DNA of 64,000 nucleotides from Pseudomonas sp. Tri1. Its GTDB lineage: Bacteria; Pseudomonadota; Gammaproteobacteria; Pseudomonadales; Pseudomonadaceae. The translations under genes were made by a program, and so were the position numbers. The notes below the pieces were generated by a model, which saw nothing but the letters and a program-made list of their open reading frames with translations, made no database searches and had not been told where the DNA came from. Positions 8,460 to 16,529 of the stretch are shown one piece after another (position 1 is the first letter of the stretch; every line of letters begins with the position of its first letter). The DNA lies in assembly GCF_017968885.1 (NCBI RefSeq), contig NZ_CP072913.1:5186501-5250500 (forward strand), read 5' to 3'.

Positions 8460-9646
8460 TCCAGGGGCAATTGCAGCTTGACCGCACCGGGGTGTTGTTT
8501 TACGACGGCGTACGGCAGCACCGACCAGCCGGGGTCATCACAGACGCGTTGCGCGCGGGCGAAGAACGGTCCCAGGTACAAACCTTTTTCGGTGAAGTAC
8601 CAATTGGAATAGCCCCAGACGCCTTCATCGGTGTAGTCGCAGCTGTCCTCATCCGTTGGTTTCAGCATCTCGTCGGGGTACAGCGTGGTGAATTGCTTGA
8701 TCAGCCATGGCGCGAATACTTCGCGTTGGTAAGTGTATCGCGCCCTGCTCTCTTCATCGGTCAACGAGGCATCACCCGCGTCGTCGTGGCCGGCGTGCAG
8801 CGGTGGCTTGTCTGTGCCAGCCCAGAGCACGTCTTCCAGCGACAGAGTGTGGCCGGTGTGCGCGTCGAGCGTGAGCGGCGAATTGCCAAAATCCGGGTGG
8901 ACGCCGCCGCAGTAATAGCTGGTGGAAATGTTCAGGCTGATCACATCGGGCGATAGGTATTTGGGCGCGACGCCTTGGTCGAACTCGGCATTATCGGCAC
9001 CCTGCAACAGACAACCGTAGTAGCTGATGACTTCGGTCCAGAGGCGCCCCAACAATTGTCGATTGACCCGCTGTAGCTCGTCTTTCGAGTAGCCGGACTC
9101 GACGCTGAACATGGAAATACCGGATTGTGGCTCCGTCCACCATTGCAAGTCATGGCCCATGAAAGATTCTTTCTTGCCCGGTTTGAGTTTCAAGCCTTGC
9201 AGGCGGAGATACTCATAAGGGTCACTTTTTTGCAGCTCGGCGATAACGGGGAGAAGATCGGCCCCAGGTGCCGGGAGCCTGGCTTCGGTCAACTGCACGG
9301 GCAGAACTTTGCCCTTGAGACTTTTCCATTCACCCTGCCAGCCGTTGGCCGTTTTTTGCAGCGTCAGGGTCGGCAGCGATTGGCCGTCGTCGTAACGGGT
9401 ACCGCCCTCGACCAGCGTCAGGGTCTTTTCTTTCAGCGAGCCACTCAACCCCAAATCACGATGATATTTCTCATAGAAATAGCGACCGATGACTTCGTCC
9501 TCTTGAGCGGTGTTGAGCCCCAGCACAATCGGCATCTTGCCCAAGGTGCCGGTAAAGACGCGACTGCCTCCTTCGGCACTGGCTGTCGAACAGAGCGCGA
9601 GCAGGCACGTGACACTGGATGCAAGAAGCAACAGTCCTTTGAACAT
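8456..9646 (-). CDS. Secreted DUF3298/RsiV-like protein
   Basis: Exported protein of 396 residues, start chosen at the ATG preceded by AGGAAGATTCT. A signal peptide covers residues 1-24 (ends CSTASA). The C-terminal half (about 215-390) has the DUF3298/RsiV-C pattern: cysteine-containing strands around SYYGCLLQGA and STSYYCGGVHPDFG, then LDAHTGHTLSLEDVLWAG and a final YTDEGVWGYSNWYFTEKGLYLGPFF segment. Members are extracytoplasmic and of unsettled function. No sigma-factor gene is adjacent, so an anti-sigma role is unlikely. Convergent with the uncharacterised gene at 7473, sharing stop codons. Confidence 0.7.
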   Translation of the reverse strand: MFKGLLLLASSVTCLLALCSTASAEGGSRVFTGTLGKMPIVLGLNTAQEDEVIGRYFYEKYHRDLGLSGSLKEKTLTLVEGGTRYDDGQSLPTLTLQKTANGWQGEWKSLKGKVLPVQLTEARLPAPGADLLPVIAELQKSDPYEYLRLQGLKLKPGKKESFMGHDLQWWTEPQSGISMFSVESGYSKDELQRVNRQLLGRLWTEVISYYGCLLQGADNAEFDQGVAPKYLSPDVISLNISTSYYCGGVHPDFGNSPLTLDAHTGHTLSLEDVLWAGTDKPPLHAGHDDAGDASLTDEESRARYTYQREVFAPWLIKQFTTLYPDEMLKPTDEDSCDYTDEGVWGYSNWYFTEKGLYLGPFFARAQRVCDDPGWSVLPYAVVKQHPGAVKLQLPLD

Positions 9647-9772
9647 AGAATCTTCCTGGAAAGCAGCGAGCGTTCGCTCGGGAAAAGAGTGGCGCGAAGT
9701 ATGGCGAATCTGCATTCGGGAATCGATATGTCACTCTTCATCGTGGGAATTTAAACAACGCCGAGTAGCGAG

Positions 9773-10585
9773 TTACTGTGCCGATACGCCCAGCATCACG
9801 ACCACTAGCAAGCCGAGATAAACCCGCGCATGAAGTCGATCCGACATGCGCCCGATCCAAGGCGTAGCAAGGCGAATCCCCACTAACGATCCTATCGTCA
9901 AAACCGCGAACGCCTGCAAATCCACATACCCGACAAGCCAGGGCCCCAAATCCCTGGTAACCCCCGCCACGGCCATGTAAGTCAGCGTTCCGGCCACCGC
10001 AACCGGCAAACTCAATGGGTTCGCCATAGATGTTGCCTGGGACATACTCAGCCCACGACGGCGCAGCAACGGCACAGTCATGACGCTACCTCCTACGCCC
10101 AGAAACGTAGCAATGGCGCCGATGACAACTCCACCTCCCCCTACTTCTGCCCTGCCCAATGGGCGTGGGGCTACAGCGTCAGAGTGTGTAAGAAAACCGC
10201 GTCTGAACAGGCAGTCCAGAATCGTGATTCCCAGATAAACGATGAAACCATAGCGAATCACTTCGCCGCTCACCCATATCGCTGCCACGGCTCCTACGAC
10301 TGCGCCCAGGCCGATATAGCCGGCCAACGGCCAAAGGTAATAGCGAATGAGGTTACCGGCGCGGTGATGCTTTGCGGTGGCAATCAGCCCGTTGACCACC
10401 ATCACGCAGGTGGAGGTGGCCACGGCAATGTGCATCGCCGATTGGCCGATGGGGTCGTCAACACCGTGGCTGGCTGTGAGCATGCGATACATCAAGGGCA
10501 CTACGACGAAGCCACCACCGAAACCGAACAGCACCGCCGTCACGCCACTCAGGCAGCCGAAACACGCGAGCAATACATAGAACAT
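9773..10585 (-). CDS. TauE/SafE family membrane permease
   Basis: Inner-membrane protein of 270 residues from the ATG at 10585 (begins MFYVLLACFGCLSGV), with about eight hydrophobic segments in two related halves. The glycine-rich GFGGGFVVVPLMY and the second-half GVGGSVMTVPLLRRRGLS are the family signature. Members export sulfite, sulfoacetate or other organosulfur anions; the substrate here is unknown. The frame extends upstream to 10759, but that part is not hydrophobic and overlaps the divergent AraC gene. The AraC-type regulator next door is its likely controller. Confidence 0.8.
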   Translation of the reverse strand: MFYVLLACFGCLSGVTAVLFGFGGGFVVVPLMYRMLTASHGVDDPIGQSAMHIAVATSTCVMVVNGLIATAKHHRAGNLIRYYLWPLAGYIGLGAVVGAVAAIWVSGEVIRYGFIVYLGITILDCLFRRGFLTHSDAVAPRPLGRAEVGGGGVVIGAIATFLGVGGSVMTVPLLRRRGLSMSQATSMANPLSLPVAVAGTLTYMAVAGVTRDLGPWLVGYVDLQAFAVLTIGSLVGIRLATPWIGRMSDRLHARVYLGLLVVVMLGVSAQ

Positions 10586-10697
10586 CGAGGCGAATCCATG
10601 AAAAGGGAGGTGCCCACGATAGGTAAGCGAAGCCTGGCCTGCTGTAGCAAATAGGTCAATAATGTTCGCGCTTACGCCAATCACGAGTGGCTCATCG

Positions 10698-11486
10698 ATG
10701 CGCAACACTTCGATCGACTTATTGGATGCGATGCCCAGGGAAGTCGTCGCGATTGGCACCGATTACCCCCACGGACATTTATTGCCATTGCACCACCATC
10801 GCCGGGCGCAGTTACTGTACGGCGCCACTGGCGTGATGCAGGTGAGCACCGAGGATGGCAATTGGGTGGTGCCACCGCAACGGGCGGTGTGGATTCCACC
10901 AGGGGTGGCCCATGAAGTGCTGATGCTGGGGGTCAGCACCCGCAGTTTGTACATCGAACCGGCAGCGGTAGCGGCCATGGACGCCCGCTGCCAGGTCATC
11001 AACGTGTCCCCCCTGATGCGCCAGTTGCTGTTGGAAGCCGTGGAACTTGCGCCTGATTACGACGAGGCTGGGCGGGACGGTGCGCTAATCAATCTGTTGC
11101 TGCACGAACTGTTGCGCAGCGCTCATTTGCCGCTGCACCTTCCACTGCCCAAGGACCCGCGCCTGCTTGGTTTGTGTCAGGCGTTTCTGAAATACCCGCA
11201 CGCCCACGCCTCGCCCGTACAGTGGGCGGCGCAATTACCTGTCAGCTTGCGCTCATTCAATCGCCTGTTCAGCCGGCAAACCGGGTTGAGTTTCAGCCAA
11301 TGGCGGCAGCAGGCATGTGTGATGTCGGCATTGTCCCGATTGGTCGTAGGAGATTCGATAACCCGTATCGCTCTGGATCTGGGCTACGACAGTCCCGCCG
11401 CGTTCTCCACCATGTTCCGCCGGGTACTGGGCCACGCCCCAAGTGCCTGGTTGGCGAATACCACTGGTCATCGATCAAAAAAATGA
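10698..11486 (+). CDS. AraC-family transcriptional regulator (cupin type)
   Basis: DNA-binding regulator of 262 residues. The N-terminal cupin (about 10-110) shows HLLPLHHHRRAQLLYGATGVMQV and WVVPPQRAVWIPPGVAHEV, typical of the NimR/YeaM-like subgroup. The C-terminal AraC domain (about 155-255) carries both helix-turn-helix motifs, including SLRSFNRLFSRQTGLSFSQWRQQ and ITRIALDLGYDSPAAFSTMFRR. The start at 10698 leaves about 110 bases to the divergent TauE-family permease, which it probably controls. The in-frame ATG at 10662 is the alternative. Confidence 0.85.
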   Translation: MRNTSIDLLDAMPREVVAIGTDYPHGHLLPLHHHRRAQLLYGATGVMQVSTEDGNWVVPPQRAVWIPPGVAHEVLMLGVSTRSLYIEPAAVAAMDARCQVINVSPLMRQLLLEAVELAPDYDEAGRDGALINLLLHELLRSAHLPLHLPLPKDPRLLGLCQAFLKYPHAHASPVQWAAQLPVSLRSFNRLFSRQTGLSFSQWRQQACVMSALSRLVVGDSITRIALDLGYDSPAAFSTMFRRVLGHAPSAWLANTTGHRSKK

Positions 11487-11508
11487 GATTGATCCGGGTT
11501 CAAAACAA

Positions 11509-11524
11509 CTGTACAAAAACACAG
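11509..11524 (+). promoter_or_regulatory. LexA (SOS) box upstream of the small HTH gene
   Basis: CTGTACAAAAACACAG fits the LexA consensus CTG-N10-CAG with both CTGT and ACAG ends intact. It lies 34 bases before the start codon of the HTH protein, where bound LexA would cover the promoter. Confidence 0.65.
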
Positions 11525-11557
11525 TATTTTTTGAATCCACAGCTTTGGAGAACTCCC

Positions 11558-11875
11558 ATGGCCTCTCTCGCAATCAAAACCACTCTGGAACGCATCGCTG
11601 TCTATCAATTCACCCCCGCCCACAGCGCACAGGCCCGAGCCATGCTGGGCTGGAGTGTCGAGGAGCTGTCCCGGCAGTCCGGTGTTTCGGTCCAGGCCAT
11701 CCGGCGCTTCGAGGCCGGCGGCGAACTGCTCGACGTGACCCGCCTGGCCCTGGCCTTCCGGCTGGAAGCCGAAGGCCTGGTGTTCTTCCCCGGGTTCGCA
11801 CCGGGACGCGGCATGAATATCAAGGGCGCCACGCCGGATCCGATGGGACGGGCAGACTACTCAATGATCGAATAA
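11558..11875 (+). CDS. Small XRE-type HTH protein, probable SOS gene
   Basis: A 105-residue protein with one Cro/C1-type helix-turn-helix at about residues 24-65: QARAMLGWSVEELSRQSGVSVQAIRRFEAG. The preceding residues form a short N-terminal arm, and the tail (PGFAPGRGMNIKGATPDPMG) appears unstructured. GGAG lies 8 bases before the ATG. The LexA box at 11509-11524 predicts induction by DNA damage. No toxin or phage gene is beside it: the AraC gene ends 71 bases upstream and the next gene is convergent. It may be a stand-alone SOS regulator or a relic of a prophage switch. Confidence 0.75.
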   Translation: MASLAIKTTLERIAVYQFTPAHSAQARAMLGWSVEELSRQSGVSVQAIRRFEAGGELLDVTRLALAFRLEAEGLVFFPGFAPGRGMNIKGATPDPMGRADYSMIE

Positions 11876-11882
11876 TCGATAA

Positions 11883-12941
11883 TCAGGCCATGTCGGGCTG
11901 ATCCTGATAAACCGAAGGCTCCACATCCAACCACCAGGCTCGGCCGCGTTGCGGCTGCGCCAAGGTGAATGCTTCGCCCATTTGCGGCGTGGTGATGCAA
12001 ATGTTGCGCTCCCAGGCCAGGGCCAGGATGCGGTCGAAGGGTTCGTACCAGGCGTGCATCGCCAGGTCGAACGTACCGTTGTGGATCGGCAGCAGCCAGC
12101 GGCCCTTGAGGTCGATATGAGCCTGCAGGGTTTGCTCCGGTTGCATGTGGACATGCGGCCAATCGACGTTATAGGCGCCGGTTTCCATCAGCGTCAGGTC
12201 AAAGGGCCCGTATTGTTCGCCGATGCGTTTGAAACCGTCGAAATAACCAGTGTCGCCGCTGAAGAAAATCCGGCTGCCGCCGTCGATCATCACCCACGAG
12301 GCCCATAACGTGCCGTTACTGTCGAACAGGCCACGACCGGAAAAGTGCTGGGAGGGCGTGGCAATGAACTCGATTCCGTCCACTTCGGTGCCTTGCCACC
12401 AGTCCAACTGACGTACCTTGCTGGCGTCGATGCCCCATTTGACCAGCGTGTCACCCACGCCAAGAGGGGTGAGGAAGTGGCGAGTTTTAGCGGCCAGTTT
12501 GAGAATGGCCTGATAATCGAGGTGGTCGTAGTGATCATGAGAAAGGATCACCGCTTCAATCGGCGGCAGCTCTTCCAGGCTGATGGGTGGCTGATGAAAA
12601 CGCTTGGGGCCGACCCATTGCACGGGGGAGGCGCGATCGGAGAACACCGGGTCGGTCAGCCAGAATTTGTCCCGCAGCTTGAGCAGAACAGTGGAATGGC
12701 CCAGGCGCCAGACGCTGTTGTTCGGCGCGGCCAGCAGGGCGGCGCGCGTCAACGGTTGAACCTCGATGGTGCCTGCAGGCCGGGTGGTGCGCGGCTTGTG
12801 GAAGGTCATGTTCCAGATGATGCGCAGGGTGGTGCCAAACCCTTGCCGCGGAGTGAAAGCGTGATTGCGATACTTACCCTGTTCCTGCCGGGATGAAGGG
12901 TGGGCAGACGGATTGTCGGTGGGAAAAGAAGGGATGGTCAT
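11883..12941 (-). CDS. MBL-fold metal-dependent hydrolase (NAPE-PLD/UlaG-like)
   Basis: Cytoplasmic hydrolase of 352 residues with a complete metallo-beta-lactamase site: SHDHYDHLDY (HxHxDH) near residue 160, then SQHFSGRG, SGDTGY and a late PIHNGTFDLAMH. The arrangement is that of the UlaG/NAPE-PLD branch, so a lactonase or phosphodiesterase is more likely than a beta-lactamase. Start chosen at 12941 with GGAG upstream; the frame continues to 13034 but would run up to the operator at 13035. Divergent from a TetR gene with a perfect palindrome between them, so it is likely the repressor's target. Confidence 0.85.
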   Translation of the reverse strand: MTIPSFPTDNPSAHPSSRQEQGKYRNHAFTPRQGFGTTLRIIWNMTFHKPRTTRPAGTIEVQPLTRAALLAAPNNSVWRLGHSTVLLKLRDKFWLTDPVFSDRASPVQWVGPKRFHQPPISLEELPPIEAVILSHDHYDHLDYQAILKLAAKTRHFLTPLGVGDTLVKWGIDASKVRQLDWWQGTEVDGIEFIATPSQHFSGRGLFDSNGTLWASWVMIDGGSRIFFSGDTGYFDGFKRIGEQYGPFDLTLMETGAYNVDWPHVHMQPEQTLQAHIDLKGRWLLPIHNGTFDLAMHAWYEPFDRILALAWERNICITTPQMGEAFTLAQPQRGRAWWLDVEPSVYQDQPDMA

Positions 12942-13034
12942 GGTGCGATAACTCCAAGGGCATCGTCGGAACTCCGATTCGCCGTTGTGGGACGCTGGAT
13001 GGCCGTTGCATGCACGCTCAGCCGCTCGAGGCAC

Positions 13035-13058
13035 AAACTACACCGCTCGGTGTAGTTT
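13035..13058. promoter_or_regulatory. Perfect palindromic operator between MBL hydrolase and TetR genes
   Basis: Arms AAACTACACCG and CGGTGTAGTTT around a 2-base centre, an exact 24-base palindrome. It lies 93 bases before the hydrolase start and 65 before the TetR start. A partial half-site (CGAGTGTAAGTT) follows near 13094-13105. Its size and position fit a TetR dimer site controlling both genes. Confidence 0.7.
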
Positions 13059-13123
13059 CTAGATTGCATGAATCCCGGGAGCAAGTAAACTGCCGAGTGT
13101 AAGTTCCTCTTCCCTGCCGACGA

Positions 13124-13738
13124 ATGCCCATGACCGTACCGCAGCGCCTCACCGAGCGAAAACGCGAAGCCATCCTTCAGGCCGCGATTGCTGAATTTCG
13201 TAGCAGCGGTTTCGAGATCACCAGCATGGACAAGATCGCGGCGACGGCCGGCGTATCGAAGCGCACGGTGTACAACCACTTCCCGAGCAAGGAAGAACTG
13301 TTTGCCGAAATTCTGAATCGGTTATGGAACAGCATTACCGCAGAACAGGACACTCCCTACAATTCAAAAAAGCCCTTACGGGAGCAACTTCGAACGTTGC
13401 TGCAAGCCAAATTACACATGCTGGCGGACGATAACTTCCTCGACCTGGCACGCATCGCCATCGCCGCAACGATTCACTCCCCTGAGCGGGCGCAGGATAT
13501 GGTCGCGCGCATGGGCCAGCGCGAAGAAGGCTTGACCGCCTGGATTCGTCTGGCTCTGGCTGATGGTCGATTGAAACCCGTAGAACCGGCATTTGCCGCC
13601 CAGCAAATGCATGGTCTGCTCAAGACATTCGCCTTCTGGCCGCAGATCTCCATGGGCCAGCCCAGCCTGACCCAGGATGAACAGACACAGGTGATCGAAT
13701 CGGCCCTCGACATGTTCCTGGCCCGCTACCAGGCCTGA
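13124..13738 (+). CDS. TetR-family transcriptional regulator
   Basis: Repressor of 204 residues. The N-terminal TetR HTH is clear (about 12-58): REAILQAAIAEFRSSGFEITSMDKIAATAGVSKRTVYNHFPSKEELF. The C-terminal ligand domain has the TetR_C-like tail of AefR-type regulators (QQMHGLLKTFAFWPQISMGQP). No strong ribosome-binding site is visible before the ATG at 13124; 13130 is an alternative. The palindrome at 13035-13058 is the probable operator for autoregulation and for control of the divergent hydrolase. Confidence 0.85.
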   Translation: MPMTVPQRLTERKREAILQAAIAEFRSSGFEITSMDKIAATAGVSKRTVYNHFPSKEELFAEILNRLWNSITAEQDTPYNSKKPLREQLRTLLQAKLHMLADDNFLDLARIAIAATIHSPERAQDMVARMGQREEGLTAWIRLALADGRLKPVEPAFAAQQMHGLLKTFAFWPQISMGQPSLTQDEQTQVIESALDMFLARYQA

Positions 13739-13761
13739 GCATCAGTTGACTGCGAAAAGGA

Positions 13762-14295
13762 CTACTGCAGCGAAGGCTTGCTGACAAATTTCTGGTGCAT
13801 TTCAGTGGTCAGGCTGTCGATACGCTCGGTCAATGCCTTGGTCATTTCCGTCAGGCGGGTGTTCTGCTCCAACAACTCGAGCAACTGTGCGGTGTTCTGC
13901 GCGGCCTGGGCCTGACGCTCACTGTTAGCAATCGCCAAGGCTTCACGATGTTGAGCGTCGGCTTCCGCCTGGGCTTTATCCCGAGCAGCCTGTCGGGTTT
14001 GCGCCAGCAGGATCAGTGGGGCGGCATAGGCCGACTGCAGACTGAACGCCAGATTCAGCAAAATGAATGGGTAGGCATCGAAATGAAAGACGCCCATCAG
14101 GTTCAGGCTGATCCATAGCAGCACGATCAGGGTTTGCGCACCGAGGAACATCGGCGTCCCGAAAAAACGCGCGAACGCCTCCGCGCGCAGCGCAAAGCGG
14201 TCATTGCCAAAGGTCGGCGCCAGATGAGCGTGAGGGCGATGAAAACGCAAGTGGTCAACTGGAGCGGTGGTAGGAGGTTGCGAGGGTTTCGTCAT
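13762..14295 (-). CDS. DUF1003 family membrane protein
   Basis: A 177-residue protein with two hydrophobic segments (about 45-68 and 76-98) separated by FHFDAYPF, the DUF1003 pattern (FGTPMFLGAQTLIVLLWISLN ... PFILLNLAFSLQSAYAAPLIL). The C-terminal 75 residues are predicted to be a charged coiled coil (QTRQAARDKAQAEADAQHREALA ...) facing the cytoplasm. Function unknown. Convergent with the TetR gene. Confidence 0.8.
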   Translation of the reverse strand: MTKPSQPPTTAPVDHLRFHRPHAHLAPTFGNDRFALRAEAFARFFGTPMFLGAQTLIVLLWISLNLMGVFHFDAYPFILLNLAFSLQSAYAAPLILLAQTRQAARDKAQAEADAQHREALAIANSERQAQAAQNTAQLLELLEQNTRLTEMTKALTERIDSLTTEMHQKFVSKPSLQ

Positions 14296-14388
14296 CGTGA
14301 TGATCTCCGCCTGGGGCTAGGGCTTAAGGCACTATAACCGCTGGGGGATCATCCTCCATTGAGTCAAGCACGCCCTGCTCGTTAAAAA

Positions 14389-15273
14389 TCAGCATCTGCG
14401 CAGATTTCGCCCCAGTTCGTCGAACAAGGTCACCACCGAACGCAAGGCTCGGCAGTCCGGGCGGGTCAGGAGCCAAAGTGCCGTGTCGTATCCCTCCAAT
14501 GGTTCGCCAAGAGGCATCAGGCCCTGGCTTTCATCGATCAGAAAGTCCGGCAGCGCCGCAACCCCCAAGCCGGCCCGCACCAGCTCGGTGACCGAAAGCA
14601 TGCTGTTGCAGCGATAGGCAGGCACCACGCCGGGTAGCGATTGACGGCGCCAGGCCACGGTAGGGTGATCGGGAAGAAAATCGTCCGGCGCGATCCAGGT
14701 CATGGAGGCCAGATCATCCGGATTCGCCGAGCGCAGATACGCCGCGCCGGCACATACCCGGTAAGTCACACGGCCCAGATTTCGCCCAACCAAGTGTTCC
14801 GGCGGCGTACGGGTCAAGCGCAACGCAATGTCGGCATCACGGCGACTCAGGTTGGCGAAGTCGTTCGAGGTGCTCAGCTCAAGGGTCAATGCCGGGTAGT
14901 CGGGCATGAACCGCGCCAATGCGGGCAGCAGCAATGCTTGCAGGACTGAGTCGGTGCACGTCAGTCGTACCGTGCCGCTGACAACCTCGCCACCCTGCTC
15001 CACACCGATCCGCGCTGCTTCCAAGGCCTGCTCGGCACGCTCGGCCTGCTCAGCCAACGCCTGGGCCAGACTCGTAGGCAAGTACCCGGAACGACTTTTT
15101 TCGAACAAGGGTTGGCCTAGCGCTGCCTCGAGCCGGCGTACCGAGCGGAATACCGTGGACACGTCCACATGCAGCAGTCGCGCGGCTCGGGCCAACGAGC
15201 CGCCACGGACTAACGCCAGGATCAGGGACAGATCGGGGTAGTCCAGACGATAGTGCGTCGATGCATTGAACAC
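14389..15273 (-). CDS. LysR-family transcriptional regulator
   Basis: Regulator of about 294 residues. The N-terminal winged HTH is DYPDLSLILALVRGGSLARAARLLHVDVSTVFRSVRRLEAALGQPLF, and the substrate-binding domain follows. I chose a GTG start at 15273 (protein VFNASTHYRLDYPD): the in-frame ATG at 15336 would extend the protein across the repeats at 15278-15320 and leave only 14 bases to the divergent gene. No strong ribosome-binding site decides this. Probable target: the divergent GATase-like/ABM pair. Confidence 0.82.
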   Translation of the reverse strand: MFNASTHYRLDYPDLSLILALVRGGSLARAARLLHVDVSTVFRSVRRLEAALGQPLFEKSRSGYLPTSLAQALAEQAERAEQALEAARIGVEQGGEVVSGTVRLTCTDSVLQALLLPALARFMPDYPALTLELSTSNDFANLSRRDADIALRLTRTPPEHLVGRNLGRVTYRVCAGAAYLRSANPDDLASMTWIAPDDFLPDHPTVAWRRQSLPGVVPAYRCNSMLSVTELVRAGLGVAALPDFLIDESQGLMPLGEPLEGYDTALWLLTRPDCRALRSVVTLFDELGRNLRRC

Positions 15274-15277
15274 TTGG

Positions 15278-15320
15278 GTAAACGCCAATATTGATTGCGT
15301 GAACGCCAATCTATATTGGC
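15278..15320. promoter_or_regulatory. Direct repeats in the LysR/GATase divergent promoter
   Basis: Two copies of GTRAACGCCAAT (15278-15289 and 15299-15310) lie 21 bases apart, two helical turns, followed by an inverted ATTGGC (15315-15320) that forms CCAAT-N4-ATTGG with the second copy. This suits a LysR-type tetramer binding site. Confidence 0.5.
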
Positions 15321-15350
15321 CACCAGGAATCAACAAGCGGCGAGTCTCTC

Positions 15351-16064
15351 ATGGAAAACCAGCGTCCTTTACACATTGCTTTGGTCGGCGACTATGACCC
15401 ACAGATAACGGCTCATCGGGCAATCCCCCTCGCCCTTGAGCTCATTGCCAGGCAGACCGGCCATGACATTCGTTTCCAATGGTTGGCAACCGGCTCCATC
15501 GCTGACAAAAGCGTTCTAAATGACTTCAACGGCGTCTGGTGCGTGCCCGGCAGTCCTTACCGAAGTGAAGACGGCGCCGTGCAAGCGATTCGTTTTGCCC
15601 GCGAACAGCGTCGCCCTTTCCTCGGCACCTGCGGTGGTTTTCAGCATGCGGTGCTGGAATACGCTCGCAATGTGATGGGTTGGGCCGATGCCGCCCACGG
15701 TGAAACCGCTCCCGAGGCTGAACGGGCGCTGTTGACACCACTCAGTTGTGCCCTGGTCGAAACCATCGATAGCCTTCAGCTTGATGGGGACTCGTTGATT
15801 GCCAGGGCTTATGGTCGGAGGACGATTTTCGAGGGTTATCGTTGCAGCTATGGGGTCAATCCACAGTTTGAAAAGGATCTGTTGAGCGGCGGACGACTGC
15901 ACGCCGTTGCCCGAGACTCGGCCGGCGACCTGCGGGCCCTGGAACTGCGTGACCATCCTTTCTTTGTCGCGACGCTATTTCAGCCGGAACGTGCTGCGCT
16001 GGAGGGTCGCATACCACCGCTGGTCAATGCGTTTGTCGAAGCCTGCGCCAGGACAACGCCATGA
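15351..16064 (+). CDS. GATase-like protein (CTP-synthase C-terminal related)
   Basis: A stand-alone class I glutamine-amidotransferase-like domain of 237 residues. It matches the small family related to the C-terminal half of CTP synthase: GVWCVPGSPYRSEDGAVQAIRFAREQ, then the nucleophile elbow GTCGGFQHAVLEYARNVMGWADAAHGE with Cys at about residue 94, and a late HPFFVATLFQPE containing the usual HP/E-like elements. There is no synthetase domain, so the acceptor of ammonia, if any, is unknown. It is coupled by a 4-base overlap to the ABM-domain gene and divergent from a LysR regulator. Confidence 0.8.
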   Translation: MENQRPLHIALVGDYDPQITAHRAIPLALELIARQTGHDIRFQWLATGSIADKSVLNDFNGVWCVPGSPYRSEDGAVQAIRFAREQRRPFLGTCGGFQHAVLEYARNVMGWADAAHGETAPEAERALLTPLSCALVETIDSLQLDGDSLIARAYGRRTIFEGYRCSYGVNPQFEKDLLSGGRLHAVARDSAGDLRALELRDHPFFVATLFQPERAALEGRIPPLVNAFVEACARTTP

Positions 16065-16375
16065 GCGCCCATTACTATGCGGTGATTTTCACCTCCCTGC
16101 GCACCGAGGGAGACCAAGGCTACGCCGAAGCCGCCGAACGCATGCTGGCCCTTGCGCGAGAGCAGCCGGGGTTCCTCGGCGTCGAGTCGGCCCGTGGCGA
16201 AGATGGCTTGGGCATCACCGTGTCCTACTGGAGCAGCGAAGCGGCAATCCTGGCCTGGAAACAACACCCCGAACATAGCGCAATCCGCGAGCGCGGCCGT
16301 TCTACCTGGTATGCCCATTGCCACACGCGAGTATGCAAGGTTGAACGCGATTATGCGTTCCAACGCCAAACCTGA
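16061..16375 (+). CDS. Antibiotic-biosynthesis-monooxygenase (ABM) domain protein
   Basis: A 104-residue single-domain protein with the dimeric alpha/beta-barrel ABM pattern: YAVIFTSLRTEG, AEAAERMLALAREQPGFLGVESARGEDGLGITVSYWSSEAAILAWKQHPEH, and a terminal WYAHCHTRVCKVERDY. Such proteins act as small monooxygenases or heme/quinol-binding enzymes; the substrate here is unknown. Its ATG overlaps the previous stop (16061-16064), so the two proteins are probably made together under the LysR regulator. Confidence 0.85.
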   Translation: MSAHYYAVIFTSLRTEGDQGYAEAAERMLALAREQPGFLGVESARGEDGLGITVSYWSSEAAILAWKQHPEHSAIRERGRSTWYAHCHTRVCKVERDYAFQRQT

Positions 16376-16400
16376 TGCTTGAATCGGTGCTGAATGTTCC

Positions 16401-16499
16401 GCCGTCTTCGCGAGCAAGCCCGCTCCCACACTGAATCTCGGGTGTTCACAGAGCCTGCCTTCACCACAATCCACTGTGGGAGCTGAGCTTGCTCCCACA
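16401..16499. repeat. REP doublet
   Basis: Two REP copies in inverted orientation: TTCGCGAGCAAGCCCGCTCC near 16408 and TGTGGGAGCTGAGCTTGCTC near 16475, the second with its own internal inverted repeat. They lie between convergent genes. Confidence 0.8.
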
Positions 16500-16529
16500 G
16501 TGTTTCTTGTTCAACTCAAGATCCCGGCT

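Noticed and set aside
10585..10759. Longer N-terminus for the TauE permease
   Set aside because: The extra 58 residues are hydrophilic and would overlap the divergent AraC gene.
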